Shown here piece by piece: positions 16,015-27,263 of a stretch of DNA of 43,471 bases. How positions within the stretch are numbered: position 1 is the stretch's first letter; the number at the start of each line of letters is the position of its first letter. The notes under the pieces were generated by a model. That model had not been told where the DNA came from. It was given only the letters and a program-made list of their open reading frames with translations, and did no database searches. Source of the stretch: UBA1724 sp963621575 (GTDB taxonomy: Bacteria > Verrucomicrobiota > Lentisphaeria > Oligosphaerales > Oligosphaeraceae); assembly GCA_963621575.1 (NCBI GenBank), contig CAVFEH010000018.1, positions 1 through 43,471 on the forward strand, written 5' to 3'. Made by a program: the position numbers and the translations under genes.

Positions 16015-17784
16015 ATGGACGCTCCGCGCGCAAAATCCGACGCGCCGCTGCTGGGGGCCCTCCTGCGGCCCTATTGGGGGCGCATGGCGCTGGTGGTGGC
16101 CTTCACCCTGGTCATGGCGGTCTGCAGCGCCGTGGCGCCGCTGGTCTCCAGCGCGCTGGTGGACCGGGTCTTCACCCTGGGGGAGACGGGGCTCTTCGCA
16201 ATCCTGGGGACCGCGTATGTCCTGCTGCCCGTCATCCAGCAGCTCCTGTCGATCTTCCAGGGCACCGTCGCCGTCCTGCTGGCGGTCTTCTTTGTCGCGG
16301 ACCTGCGATGCACGGTCTACCGCCATCTCCTCTTCCTCTCCCTCCGGTTCTTCCACGCCAACAGCGCCGGAAAGGTGGTGAACCGCGTCATGGGGGACAC
16401 CGACACCCTCCTCTACATCCTCAACACCTCCGTAACCACCACCGTCTCCGACACCATTGTCTCCCTCATCGCCCTGGGGGTCACCTTCACCATCAACTGG
16501 CGCCTGGCGCTGCTTCTCGTGCTGGTGGTGGCGGTCTTCGCGGTGAATTTCCGGCTCAGCATCAAGCGCATCGTCCGGTACACGCGTCTCATGCGCCGGG
16601 AGGACGACATCCTCACCGGCGGCGTCCAGAACCGCATGGCCGCCTCCCTGGCCGTCAAGTCCTTCGGCACCGAGGGGCGGGAGAACGCCGTCTTCCACGA
16701 AAACAACCTCTCCTCCCTCCGCTACAACTGCAGCCGGGACTCCGCCGACAACAATTTCTGGATCACGGTGAGCCTCATCGCGGCCCTGGGGCAGGCGCTG
16801 ATCTACTTCTGCGGCTGCGCCATGGTGCTGAAGGGCCAGATGACCTACGGCGAGGTGCTGGCCTTCAATCTCTACGCCATGCAGCTCATCTGGCCAGGCG
16901 TCCGGTTCAGCCAGCTGGCCGGACGCATCCAGGAGGCGAAGGTGGCCCTGAACCGCCTGCGGGAGTATCTCCGGGAGGTCCCCGAGATCCGCGACCGCCC
17001 GAATCCCCGCGCCGTGGAGCGCCTGGAGGGCCGCGTGGACTTCGAGGACGTCCATTTCCACTACGTGGAGGGCGTGGAGGTCATCCGCGGAATCACCCTC
17101 CATGTCTCCCCCGGGGAGACGGTCGCCTTCATCGGCGCCACCGGCTGCGGAAAGTCCACCATGCTCAATCTCCTGACGCGCTTCTACGATGTCACCGGGG
17201 GACGCATCCTCCTGGACGGCGTGGATGTGCGGGACTACCGGCTCCGGGATCTCCAGCACCAGTTCGGAATCGTCCTCCAGGAATCCTATCTCTTCTCGGT
17301 CTCGGTGCGCGACAACATCCGCTACGGCGCCCCCCACGCCACCCAGGCCCAGGTGGAGGCCGCCGCCAGGGCCGCTGAGATCCACGATTTCATCCTGACC
17401 CTGCCAAAGGGCTACGACACGGTCATCGGCGAGGAGGGCTCCTCCCTCTCCGTGGGGCAGAAACAGCGCGTCAACATCGCCCGCGCCCTCTGCGCCGACC
17501 CCGCCATCATGATCATGGACGAGGCCACCAGCTCCCTGGACTCCGATTCCGAGGCCGCCATCCAGCGCGGAATGGAGCGGCTCCTGAAGGGGCGCACCAG
17601 CTTCGTGGTGGCGCACCGGCTCTCCACCATCCGCAACGCCAGCCAGATCGTCCTCATCGACCACGGCGTGGTGGTGGAGCACGGCACACACGAGTCCCTC
17701 ATGGCCCTCGAAAACGGCCGCTACCGGGATCTGTATTCCAAGCATATCGGGAAGGGGGTCCTGGACGACGACGACAATGAGTAG
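16015..17784 (+). CDS. ABC exporter half, catalytic subunit of a heterodimer
   Basis: A 589-residue ABC exporter with six membrane helices (about 20-310) and a C-terminal nucleotide-binding domain. Walker A is GATGCGKST (374-382). The signature is LSVGQ (478-482), with Val480 in place of the usual Gly. Walker B IMIMDEATS has Asp502 and the catalytic Glu503, and the switch His534 lies in AHRLSTIR. It can thus hydrolyse ATP at the site formed by its own Walker motifs, while its signature is non-canonical. The next gene overlaps by 8 bp (17777-17784) and has the complementary defects, so the two form an asymmetric heterodimer of the TM287/288 or BmrCD type. The substrate may be a peptide, lipid or drug; no cargo or peptidase domain is visible. 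Confidence 0.93.
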   Translation: MDAPRAKSDAPLLGALLRPYWGRMALVVAFTLVMAVCSAVAPLVSSALVDRVFTLGETGLFAILGTAYVLLPVIQQLLSIFQGTVAVLLAVFFVADLRCTVYRHLLFLSLRFFHANSAGKVVNRVMGDTDTLLYILNTSVTTTVSDTIVSLIALGVTFTINWRLALLLVLVVAVFAVNFRLSIKRIVRYTRLMRREDDILTGGVQNRMAASLAVKSFGTEGRENAVFHENNLSSLRYNCSRDSADNNFWITVSLIAALGQALIYFCGCAMVLKGQMTYGEVLAFNLYAMQLIWPGVRFSQLAGRIQEAKVALNRLREYLREVPEIRDRPNPRAVERLEGRVDFEDVHFHYVEGVEVIRGITLHVSPGETVAFIGATGCGKSTMLNLLTRFYDVTGGRILLDGVDVRDYRLRDLQHQFGIVLQESYLFSVSVRDNIRYGAPHATQAQVEAAARAAEIHDFILTLPKGYDTVIGEEGSSLSVGQKQRVNIARALCADPAIMIMDEATSSLDSDSEAAIQRGMERLLKGRTSFVVAHRLSTIRNASQIVLIDHGVVVEHGTHESLMALENGRYRDLYSKHIGKGVLDDDDNE

Positions 17785-19819
17785 GATCCGCGCCTTCTTC
17801 CGTTTCCTGTACAGCGAGGGGCACACCCGGGACTACGCCTACCGCGGGGAGTTCCGCGACGATTCCACCCAGTCGGGCCACAACCGCAACTGGATCGCGC
17901 GGTATCTCCGGGAGTATTTCTGGCAGTTCCGGTGGATGGTGCTGGGAATCGTGCTGGTCATGGGGCTCAACAACTCCGGGCCCTTCGTCATCGCCGCCCT
18001 GAACCGCGTGGTGGTTGACCAGATCCTGGTGGTCACGGACGCCCAGGGCGAGCCCCTGGCGCCCGCGAAGGACGTCGCCGGGCATCCCGTGCGGCAGGTC
18101 GTCCAGGACCACCGGGTCCCGGGACGCACGCCGCCCGCCGAGGGCCTGGGCCGCCGCATGGCCCGGGGCGTGCGCCTCACGGAGCGCCCCGTGGAGGCGG
18201 GAAAGGCGCTGCTGCTGCTGGCGGCGCTCTACGTGGCCAGCCAGGTCTTCTTCAACTGCCTGGCGCGGAAGGGCGCCCTCCTCATGGTGCACTTCTCCAC
18301 CAAGGTCCTGGGGCGCCTCCGGGAGGACATGCACCGGAAGGTGCTGGAGCTCTCCCTCTCCTATCAGCAGCGCGCCACCCCGGGAAGGCTCCTTTCCCGC
18401 ATCGTCAGCGACACCGCCGGCGTCCGCGATGAAAGCGCCGCCTGTCTGGAGCTCCTGGTGAACGTTTCCTGTAAGGTGGTTCTCGGAGTGGCCATCCTCC
18501 TGGTCTCGGAGTGGCGGATCCTCCTGCTCCTCCTCGCAATGCTGCCCTTCATCCACGCGGCAAAAAAATACTACGAGCCCCGGATGCGGGCCCTCCAGCA
18601 GCAGCAGCGGCATACCAACAGTGCCCTCTATGGGCTCATCTCCCAGAAGATGGACGCCATCAAGTGCGTGCAGTCCTACGGACAGCAGCAAGAGGAGGCG
18701 CTGGCCTTCCGGCGGCTCTCCTCCTGCTTCGCCCGGGACGCCGTGATGGTCCATTGGCGCTACATGCTCATGAATTTCCTCTCGTGGCTGGCCCTCCATG
18801 TCGAGAACTGCCTCATTTTCCTGGTTGGCGGATACTTTGTGGCCACCGGGCGCATGAGCCTGGGGAAGCTGGTCTTCCTCCAGACGCTGGCGCAGATCTT
18901 CTACCAGCCCGTGGCCGACTACGCACAGCTCTCCTTCGCCATGCAGCGGCTCCAGGTGGTCCTGGGACGATGCTTCGCCGTACTCGACGAAATCCCCGAA
19001 ATCACCGAGGCCCCCGACGCCGTGCCCTTCCCCTCGCCCCTCGAAAAGGGCATCGAAATCCGGCACGTCTGCTACGCCTACGAGACGCAGAAGGCCGGCG
19101 ACGGCGGAAAGGGGGATCCGGCGGCGGTTTCCGCCCCCCCCCGGGAGGTCCTTTCCGATGTGAATCTGACGGTGAGGGCCGGGGAGTGGCTTTGCATCAT
19201 GGGGGCCTCCGGCGCCGGAAAGACCACCCTCCTGCACCTGCTGGCGCGGCTCTATCTCCCCACCAAGGGACAAATCCTCTACGACGGCGTGCCCCTGGAC
19301 AAAATACAGATCCTCTCCCTCCGGCGCCGCCTGGGAGTGGTACCCCAGGAGGCCCAGATCTTCTCCGGATCCGTCCGGGACAACATCGCCTACGGACTCC
19401 CCGGCGCCACAAACCAGCAGATCCTGGACGCCGCAAAGGCTGCGCAGCTCCACGACTTCATCCTGGAAATGCCCGTCCAGTACGAGACCCTCATCGGCGA
19501 AAAAGGACAGTCCCTCTCCGGCGGACAGCGCCAGAGGCTCTCCCTGGCAAGGGCGCTCCTCTGCCGCCCGGAGGTCCTGCTCCTGGACGACTGCACCAGC
19601 GCCCTCGACGCAAACACCGAACGGAAGATCCAGGAGACGCTCATCACGCTCCTCGCCGGAAAGACCGCCGTCATCGTCTCCCAGCGGGTCTCCATGGCCG
19701 TCCGCTGCCAGCATGTCGCCGTCCTCGACCACGGCACCGTCTCCGAATACGGCACGCACCAGGAACTCCTCCAGAACAATGGTTTCTACGCGACGCTCTT
19801 CCGCGAACAAACAGGATGA
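17777..19819 (+). CDS. ABC exporter half, degenerate-site subunit of a heterodimer
   Basis: A 680-residue ABC exporter with N-terminal cytoplasmic leader, six membrane helices and a nucleotide-binding domain. Walker A GASGAGKTT (476-484) and the signature LSGGQ (580-584) are canonical. Walker B reads LLLDDCTS: Asp604 is present but Asp605 replaces the catalytic Glu. The switch histidine is Gln636 (VSQRVSMA). Its own ATP site should therefore be impaired, while its normal signature completes the active site of the partner encoded just upstream. Between helices 1 and 2 there is an unusual polar insertion of about 60 residues (around 85-145) that should face the periplasm. A further insertion precedes the nucleotide-binding domain (around 440-455). 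The 8-bp overlap with the upstream gene suggests coupled, equal synthesis. Confidence 0.93.
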   Translation: MSRIRAFFRFLYSEGHTRDYAYRGEFRDDSTQSGHNRNWIARYLREYFWQFRWMVLGIVLVMGLNNSGPFVIAALNRVVVDQILVVTDAQGEPLAPAKDVAGHPVRQVVQDHRVPGRTPPAEGLGRRMARGVRLTERPVEAGKALLLLAALYVASQVFFNCLARKGALLMVHFSTKVLGRLREDMHRKVLELSLSYQQRATPGRLLSRIVSDTAGVRDESAACLELLVNVSCKVVLGVAILLVSEWRILLLLLAMLPFIHAAKKYYEPRMRALQQQQRHTNSALYGLISQKMDAIKCVQSYGQQQEEALAFRRLSSCFARDAVMVHWRYMLMNFLSWLALHVENCLIFLVGGYFVATGRMSLGKLVFLQTLAQIFYQPVADYAQLSFAMQRLQVVLGRCFAVLDEIPEITEAPDAVPFPSPLEKGIEIRHVCYAYETQKAGDGGKGDPAAVSAPPREVLSDVNLTVRAGEWLCIMGASGAGKTTLLHLLARLYLPTKGQILYDGVPLDKIQILSLRRRLGVVPQEAQIFSGSVRDNIAYGLPGATNQQILDAAKAAQLHDFILEMPVQYETLIGEKGQSLSGGQRQRLSLARALLCRPEVLLLDDCTSALDANTERKIQETLITLLAGKTAVIVSQRVSMAVRCQHVAVLDHGTVSEYGTHQELLQNNGFYATLFREQTG

Positions 19820-19892
19820 CATCCCGGGGCCCCGCGGCAAAAGAGCAGGAAAAGGGGCCGTGGCCGCCCGGCGGCGCCGGCACCCGGGTTCT

Positions 19893-19950
19893 TTCAAAAA
19901 TCTTGAAAACGTGGGAAGCTCCGGTTCAAAAAATCTTGAAAACGTGGGAA
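19893..19950. repeat. Two tandem ~25-bp units after the export cluster
   Basis: TTCAAAAATCTTGAAAACG plus TGGGAA occurs at 19893-19917 and, with one extra A, at 19925-19950 (period 32-33 bp). A degenerate third segment follows around 19960-19985. Part of it (CGTTTTC at 19970-19976) can pair with GAAAACG of unit 2. It lies between convergent genes, so a terminator role in either direction is possible. Confidence 0.6.
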
Positions 19951-20087
19951 TCCTGGGTCTGAAAAGTCTCGTTTTCGTGATTCTTCTACGTGGAGGTGCG
20001 TTTTTGTGTCGCGTGGGCTTGGTGTGTCATATGCGGCGTGGTTTTTAGCGATGTGCGCCATGGGATGGGGGTATCCAAAGGACGGGG

Positions 20088-20240
20088 GGCCAGCCCCCCC
20101 GGACCCCCCCGGGCCGGATGTCGGTGCATGGCGCTGCGCAGGGTGCGGGGGCATGGGGGCGGCATACTGGGGCCAGCCCCCCGGACCCCCTGAGCCGTAC
20201 ACTGGTGCATGGCGCTGCGCAGGGTGCGGGGGTGCGGGGG
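20088..20240. repeat. Two GC-rich ~65-bp direct repeats (REP-like)
   Basis: GGCCAGCCCCCCGGACCCCC at 20088 and again at 20171 (period 83 bp). Each is followed at similar distance by GGTGCATGGCGCTGCGCAGG and GTGCGGGGG. The GGGG..CCAG..CCCC core can fold on itself. The repeats occupy the gap between the convergent exporter and hsdR genes, a usual place for REP-like elements. Confidence 0.6.
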
Positions 20241-20272
20241 CGGCAGCCTCCCGTCCTTTGGAGATTTCCTTG

Positions 20273-23200
20273 CTACCGGGAGTGCCCGTACGGGCCTTCC
20301 TCCTCCGCCGCGAGGAGGGTCTTTTCTTCGGGGGTGGATTCCGCGGCGTTTTCCGCGGCGTTTGCGAGCCCGAGCCCGAGATATTTTTCGAAGAAGGCGC
20401 GGAGCCGTTGGACCACGGACTCCTTCTTCTGGGCGCGGCTGGGGCCGCCGGGGCCCTTGGAGAAGCGTGACATCCGGGGGAGGATGTCGTCGATGGCGGT
20501 GCCGGTGGTCTTCAGGGCATCGTTGCGGAGGCAGTTCTCCACGAATTTCCGGGTTTCCCGGGGGCGGAGGGATTCGTCGTCGATGATCTTCCGGAGGTCC
20601 TGCTCCTTGCGCCTCAGGACATAGCGGCGCCAGTCGGCGGGGACGTCCCGGGCCCCGTAGGCGAAGAGGGGGTCCTGCTCCAGGTTGATGCGCTCCACGA
20701 ATTCCTCGATGAGCTCCTTCTTGCTGCGGAGCTGGGGGGTGGCGTCCACCGTCTTCCGGATGCTGGTCAGCAGCTCCTTGTCCCGGCAGTTGGACTGGTG
20801 GTACTTTTCCACCAGCAGCAGGATGTAGTCCACGTTGACCTCCTCCTGCCGGATCAGCTCGATCTCGAACTCCACGTCGTCGGCGATGTCCTCCTTCACG
20901 GCGTCGTTGCGTCCGCGGTACCGGTCGTAGAGGTCCAGGTACAGGCTCTTGTAGTCCTGGAGGTCCCGGGGGGGCATCGCGGCTTCCTCCAGGGCCTTGA
21001 ATTCCTGGAAGGAGGCGAGGAGGTTCCTGAGGGAGATGAGGGAGCCGAAGAGCCGGATGAACTCCCTCTGGCGGGATTCCCCCGTGACGGGGCCCCCCTC
21101 CAGGGGGAACTTCGTGGTCAGCTCCTCCACGAGCTCCATATAGCCGGCCTGGTGCTTTCCCGCCGGGTCGTCGTAGCCTTTCCAGTAGTCCTGGAAGGGC
21201 CGGATGAAGACGACTCCGCCGGCGTCCTTGTCGCCGAAGAGGGCGATGGCCTCGTCGGCCTGCCGCTTGAGGTTCCGGAAGCAGATGACATTCCCGAAGG
21301 CCTTGACGGCGTTGAAGATCCGGTTTGTGCGGGAGAACGCCTGGAGGAGCCCGTGGTATTTCAGGTTCTTGTCCACCCAGAGGGTGTTGAGGGTCTTGGC
21401 GTCGAAGCCGGTGAGGAACATGTTCACCACGATGAGCAGGTCCACGCGGCGGTTCTTCACCTGTTCCGAGAGGTCCTTGTAGTAGCTTTCGAAGCGTCCG
21501 TCCCGGGCGCTGTAGTTGGCGTGGAAGCGCTTGTTGTAGTCGTGGATGGCCCGCTCCAGGAAATCCTTCGCGGTCTTGTCCAGCCCGGCGGTGTCGAAGT
21601 CCTCTTCCGGGAGGAGCCCCGCGGCCTGGCCCTGGTCGTCGCCGTTTGGGGGGCAGCTGAAGATGGTGGCCACCGCCAGGTCCTGGCGGCCTTCGGCGAG
21701 CTGCCGTTGGAATTCGTCGTAGTATTTCATCGCCATGGGGATGGAGCTGACGGCGAACATGGCGTTGAAACCGTGGACGCGCTTCCCCTTGAGGTCGTAG
21801 CAGATGTTCCGGCGGGTCTGGTGGTCGAAGTCCCGCAGGATGTGCGCGACCACCTGGCGGATGCGTTCCGGGTGCCCCATGATCCGCTCCTCGTCAATGG
21901 CGGCGACCTCCTTTTCCTCCACACCCTCCTTCTGGCGGACGGTGTTGATGTAGGAGATCCGGAAGGGCAGGACATTGTGGTCGCCGATGGCGTCGACGAT
22001 GGTGTAGGAGTGGAGCAGGTCGCCGAAGGTCTGGGCGGTGGTCATGATCTTCGGGCGGCCGATGGCGCCGCCGGCCTGCGCGGCGAAGATGGGCGTTCCG
22101 GTGAAGCCGAAGAGGTGGCAGTGCCGGAAGGCGTTCACGATCCTGGCGTGCATTTCGCCGAATTGGCTGCGGTGGCATTCGTCGAAGATGATGACGCAGC
22201 GTTTCCGGTAGACTTCGTGGCCCTTGTTGGCCGCGATGAAGCAGCTCAGCTTCTGGATGGTGGTGACGATGATCTTCCGGGCGGGGTCCTCCAGCTGCCT
22301 CTGGACGTCCCGGGTGTTCTTGTTTTCGCTGACGCAGCCCTTCTCGAATTTTTCGTATTCCCGGATGGTCTGGCTGTCCAGGTCCTTCCGGTCCACCACG
22401 AAGAGCACCTTGTCCACGCAGTCGAGTCCGGTGGCCAGCTGCGCGGTCTTGAAGGAGGTGAGGGTCTTTCCGCTGCCGGTGGTGTGCCAGATGTATCCGC
22501 CGGCCTGCAGGGTGCCGGCCTTGTTGTACTGCGCGGAGATCCGGATGCGCTCCAGGATGCGTTCGGTGGCCACGATCTGGTAGGGGCGCATGACCATCAG
22601 GTTCCGCCCGTTCTGCTCCGTGGCGAGGACGCAGTATTTTGCCAGGATGTTCAGGATGGTGTGCTGCGCCAGGAAGGTCTTTGCGAAATCCACGAGGTCC
22701 GGGATGCGGCGGTTCTTGGCGTCCGCCCAGTAGGAGGTGAACTCGAAGCTGTCGCCGGCCTTCCGGGAGGCGCCTTTGCCGGCGGGGGCGGCGACTTCGC
22801 GGACCCGGCTGTCCCGGGCGGTGTTGGAGTAGTATTTCGTCTCGGTGCCGTTGGAGATGACGAAGACCTGGATGTACTCGAAGAGCCCGCTGCCCGCCCA
22901 GAAGCTCTCCTCCTGGTAGCGGCGGATCTGGTTGAAGGCCTCCTTCAGCGACACGCCGCGGCGCTTCAGCTCGATGTGCACCAGCGGAAGGCCGTTCACC
23001 AGGATCGTCACGTCGTAGCGGCTGGAACGGGCGCCGCGCCCCGCCGCATACTGGTTGACGACCTGCAGGCGGTTGTTGGTGTGGAGGTTCTTCTTGTCGA
23101 AAAGGCAGATGTTCTTGTGGCTGCCGTCGTCCCGCTTCAGGACCTTCACGCAGTCGGTCTGGATGGTCGTGGTCTTCTCCAGGACGCCGTCGTTGGGATT

Positions 23201-23448
23201 GGCCAGCGTCTGTTCGAGGAAGCCCTTCCATTCCTTCTCCGAAAAACGGTACCGGTTCAGATCCTCGAGGCGCGCGCGGAGATTCGACAGCAGGTCCGCC
23301 TCTCCGTGGAGCGGCAAATGCTCATATCCCTGCCCGCACAAAATCCGGATCAGCTCCGCCTCCAGTTCCGATTCGCTCTGGTAATTGGCGGACCGGCCGC
23401 TCCGGGGGGTGTACGCCGCGACAACCGTGCTCTCGTCGCTCTCTGCAA

Positions 23449-23467
<19 letters not shown>
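20273..23467 (-). CDS. hsdR: Type I restriction enzyme R subunit
   Basis: A 1064-residue restriction and translocation subunit. The N-terminal PD-(D/E)xK nuclease is YDVTILVNGLPLVHIELKRR, with Asp152, Glu166 and Lys168. The SF2 translocase follows: Walker A TTGSGKT with Lys334, DECH at 429-432 and motif III FGFTGTPIF. Later helicase motifs include LLIVVNMFLTGFDAKTLNTL and LLQAFSRTNRI. The C-terminal helical domain should dock onto the methylase. All key residues are intact. The ATG at 23467 lies inside the 3' end of hsdS (19-bp overlap), and an AAGGA abuts it with almost no spacing. Translation may therefore depend on ribosomes finishing the fused hsdS frame. It is the last gene of the hsdM-hsdS-hsdR operon. 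Confidence 0.96.
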
Positions 23468-25290
<1,823 letters not shown>

Positions 25291-25310
25291 GGAAAGCTTC
25301 CCTCCCTCTT

Positions 25311-26882
25311 TTACGCCCCGATTTCCCGGATGATTTTGTTGATTTCGTCGCGGAGGTGTTCCTCGCGGGCGACGATTTCCTCGATTTGCGCGTTGAGGCG
25401 GTCGATGTCCACGGCTTCGCGGGTGTCCTCGGCCTCCACGTAGGTGGAGACGGAGAGGTTGTAGTCGTTTTCGGCGATTTCGTCCCAGGGCGCCAGGTGT
25501 GCTAGGTGCGGGGTTTCCCGGCGTGCGGCGAAGGCGTCGACGATGTGGCGGATGTTCTCGGGGGTGAGCTTGTTGTTGTTGGTCACCTTGACGCACTCCC
25601 GGGAGGCGTCCAGGAAGAGGGTCTTGTTGTCGGCCTTGCACTTTTTGAGGACCATGATGCAGGTGGCGATGGTGGTCCCGAAGAAGAGGTTTGCGGGCAG
25701 CTGGATCACGCAGTCGATGAAGTTGTTGTCGACGAGGTACTTCCGTATCTTCTGCTCCGCGCCGCCGCGGTAGAGGATTCCGGGGAAGCACACGATGGCG
25801 GCGGTGCCGTTGTTCGCCAGCCAGGCCAGGGAGTGCAGGATGAAGGCCATGTCGGCCTTGGATTTGGGGGCAAGGACGCCGGCGGGGGAGAAGCGTGGGT
25901 CGGTGACGAGGGTGGCGTCGTCCTCCCCGGGCCATTTGATGGAGTATGGCGGGTTTGAGACGATGAGTTCGAAGGGTTCCTGGTCCTGGTGCCGGGGGCA
26001 GGGGCAGCAGAGGGTGTCCTCGCAGGCGATGTCGAACTTGTCGAATCCGATGTCGTGGAGGAACATGTTGATCCGGCAGAGGTTGTAGGTGGTGATGTTG
26101 ATCTCCTGTCCGAAGAAGCCGTCGCGGACGGCGTCGCGCCCCAGGACCTTCTCCGCCTTGAGGAGCAGTGACCCGGAGCCGCAGGCGGGGTCGTAGACCT
26201 TGTTGATCTCCGTCTTTCCCACGGTGCCCAGGCGGGTCAGAAGCTCGGAGACGTCGGCCGGGGTGAAGAACTCCCCGCCGGACTTCCCGGCGCCGGAGGC
26301 GTACATGGTCATGAGATACTCGTAGGCGTCGCCGAAGGCGTCGATGTCGTGGTGCCTCACGTCGCCCAGGTTCATGCCCGCCACGCCGTGGAGGAGCTTC
26401 GCCAGGCGCTCGTTGCGCTTCTTCACGGTGGCGCCCAGCTTGTTGCTGTTCACGTCGAAGTCGTCGAAGAGCCCGGCGAAATCGCCCTCCGAGGCGCTTC
26501 CCCGGGCGGATTCCTCGATGTGGCGGAAGACCCGCTCCAGGGTCTCGTTCAGGTTCTCGTCGCGGTCGGAGCGCCTCTCCACGTTGCAGAAGAGCTCCGA
26601 GGGCGGAATGAAGAAGCCCTTCACGTTCACCAGGTCCCTCCGGACCTCCTCGGAGACCGCGTCGTCGGGGAGGGCCGCGTAGTCGAAGGAGGCGTCCCCC
26701 GCCTCCCGCTCGTTGGCGTCAAGGCAGCTGGCAAGGTTCTCGGAGATATACCGGTAGAACATGGTGCCCAGCACATAGTTCTTGAAATCCCATCCGTCCA
26801 CGGCCCCCCGCAGCTCGTCCGCAATCGCCCAGATCGCCCGGTGGAGCTCCTCGCGCTCCTGCTCCTTCTTGGTGTCCAACAT
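25311..26882 (-). CDS. hsdM: Type I modification (adenine methyltransferase) subunit M
   Basis: A 523-residue N6-adenine methyltransferase subunit that methylates the type I target together with HsdS. The N-terminal helical domain (MLDTKKEQEREELHRAIWAI, then NYVLGTMFYRYISENL) is followed by the SAM-binding motif I DPACGSG (231-237) and the catalytic NPPY (310-313). YASGAGKSGGEFFTP precedes motif I as usual. The C-terminal helices (ENDYNLSVSTYVE, DEINKIIREIGA) bind the S subunit. The ATG at 26882 gives the standard family N-terminus, and a GGAGAG sits just before it. It is the first gene of the minus-strand operon, read from an extended -10 promoter around 26993-27001, and is followed by hsdS after 20 bp. 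Confidence 0.96.
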   Translation of the reverse strand: MLDTKKEQEREELHRAIWAIADELRGAVDGWDFKNYVLGTMFYRYISENLASCLDANEREAGDASFDYAALPDDAVSEEVRRDLVNVKGFFIPPSELFCNVERRSDRDENLNETLERVFRHIEESARGSASEGDFAGLFDDFDVNSNKLGATVKKRNERLAKLLHGVAGMNLGDVRHHDIDAFGDAYEYLMTMYASGAGKSGGEFFTPADVSELLTRLGTVGKTEINKVYDPACGSGSLLLKAEKVLGRDAVRDGFFGQEINITTYNLCRINMFLHDIGFDKFDIACEDTLCCPCPRHQDQEPFELIVSNPPYSIKWPGEDDATLVTDPRFSPAGVLAPKSKADMAFILHSLAWLANNGTAAIVCFPGILYRGGAEQKIRKYLVDNNFIDCVIQLPANLFFGTTIATCIMVLKKCKADNKTLFLDASRECVKVTNNNKLTPENIRHIVDAFAARRETPHLAHLAPWDEIAENDYNLSVSTYVEAEDTREAVDIDRLNAQIEEIVAREEHLRDEINKIIREIGA

Positions 26883-26992
26883 CTCTCCGTCGCTCTCGTT
26901 CAAAGGTGAAAAAAGGAACGCGCCGCGTCCCCCATAATCCAAAAATGCCGCGCCCCCGCATGTCCACGGCCGCGTTGCCCTAATTATAACAG

Positions 26993-27001
26993 GGGAACGG
27001 G
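26993..27001 (-). promoter_or_regulatory. Extended -10 promoter of the hsdMSR operon
   Basis: Read on the minus strand this is TGTTATAAT, a consensus extended -10 (TG-N-TATAAT). The -35 region is not recognisable, as is common with extended -10 promoters. The 5' leader to the hsdM ATG would be about 100 bases. Confidence 0.6.
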
Positions 27002-27100
27002 AAATCTTTCCCCGGGAGGAGGCAGAAAAAACGGGGCCCCGCCGCCCTTGCTTCCCGCCAAGTTCCTGGGATTTCATGGGAAATCCGGGAATAATTTCAG

Positions 27101-27120
27101 ATTGTCATGAATTGTCATGA
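27101..27120. promoter_or_regulatory. Tandem ATTGTCATGA operator-like repeat between divergent promoters
   Basis: ATTGTCATGA occurs twice head to tail, and a weaker TTATCACGA follows. Each unit contains the palindrome TCATGA. The position, midway between the hsdM promoter and the pseudopilin promoter, suits a shared regulator site; none is identified. Confidence 0.4.
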
Positions 27121-27189
27121 CTTATCACGAGGGGAGTGAAAATTGTCGTGTTTTTTTTGCGGTTTGACCTCGGAGTGAGGGAGAATTTG

Positions 27190-27198
27190 TGCTATACT
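27190..27198 (+). promoter_or_regulatory. Extended -10 promoter of the pseudopilin-like gene
   Basis: TGCTATACT matches an extended -10 element, about 65 bp before the ATG at 27264. TTGACC at 27164-27169 is too far upstream (23 bp) to be a normal -35 partner. Confidence 0.5.
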
Positions 27199-27263
27199 CT
27201 CCTGTGCGGTTTTTTAGTGTTTTTTTCACAGCCGTCCCAACCTCCATCCCAAAAGAATTGACT

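Noticed and set aside
19893..20240. CRISPR array
   Set aside because: Each repeat type has only two clear copies, the spacing does not fit regular spacers, and no cas gene is near.
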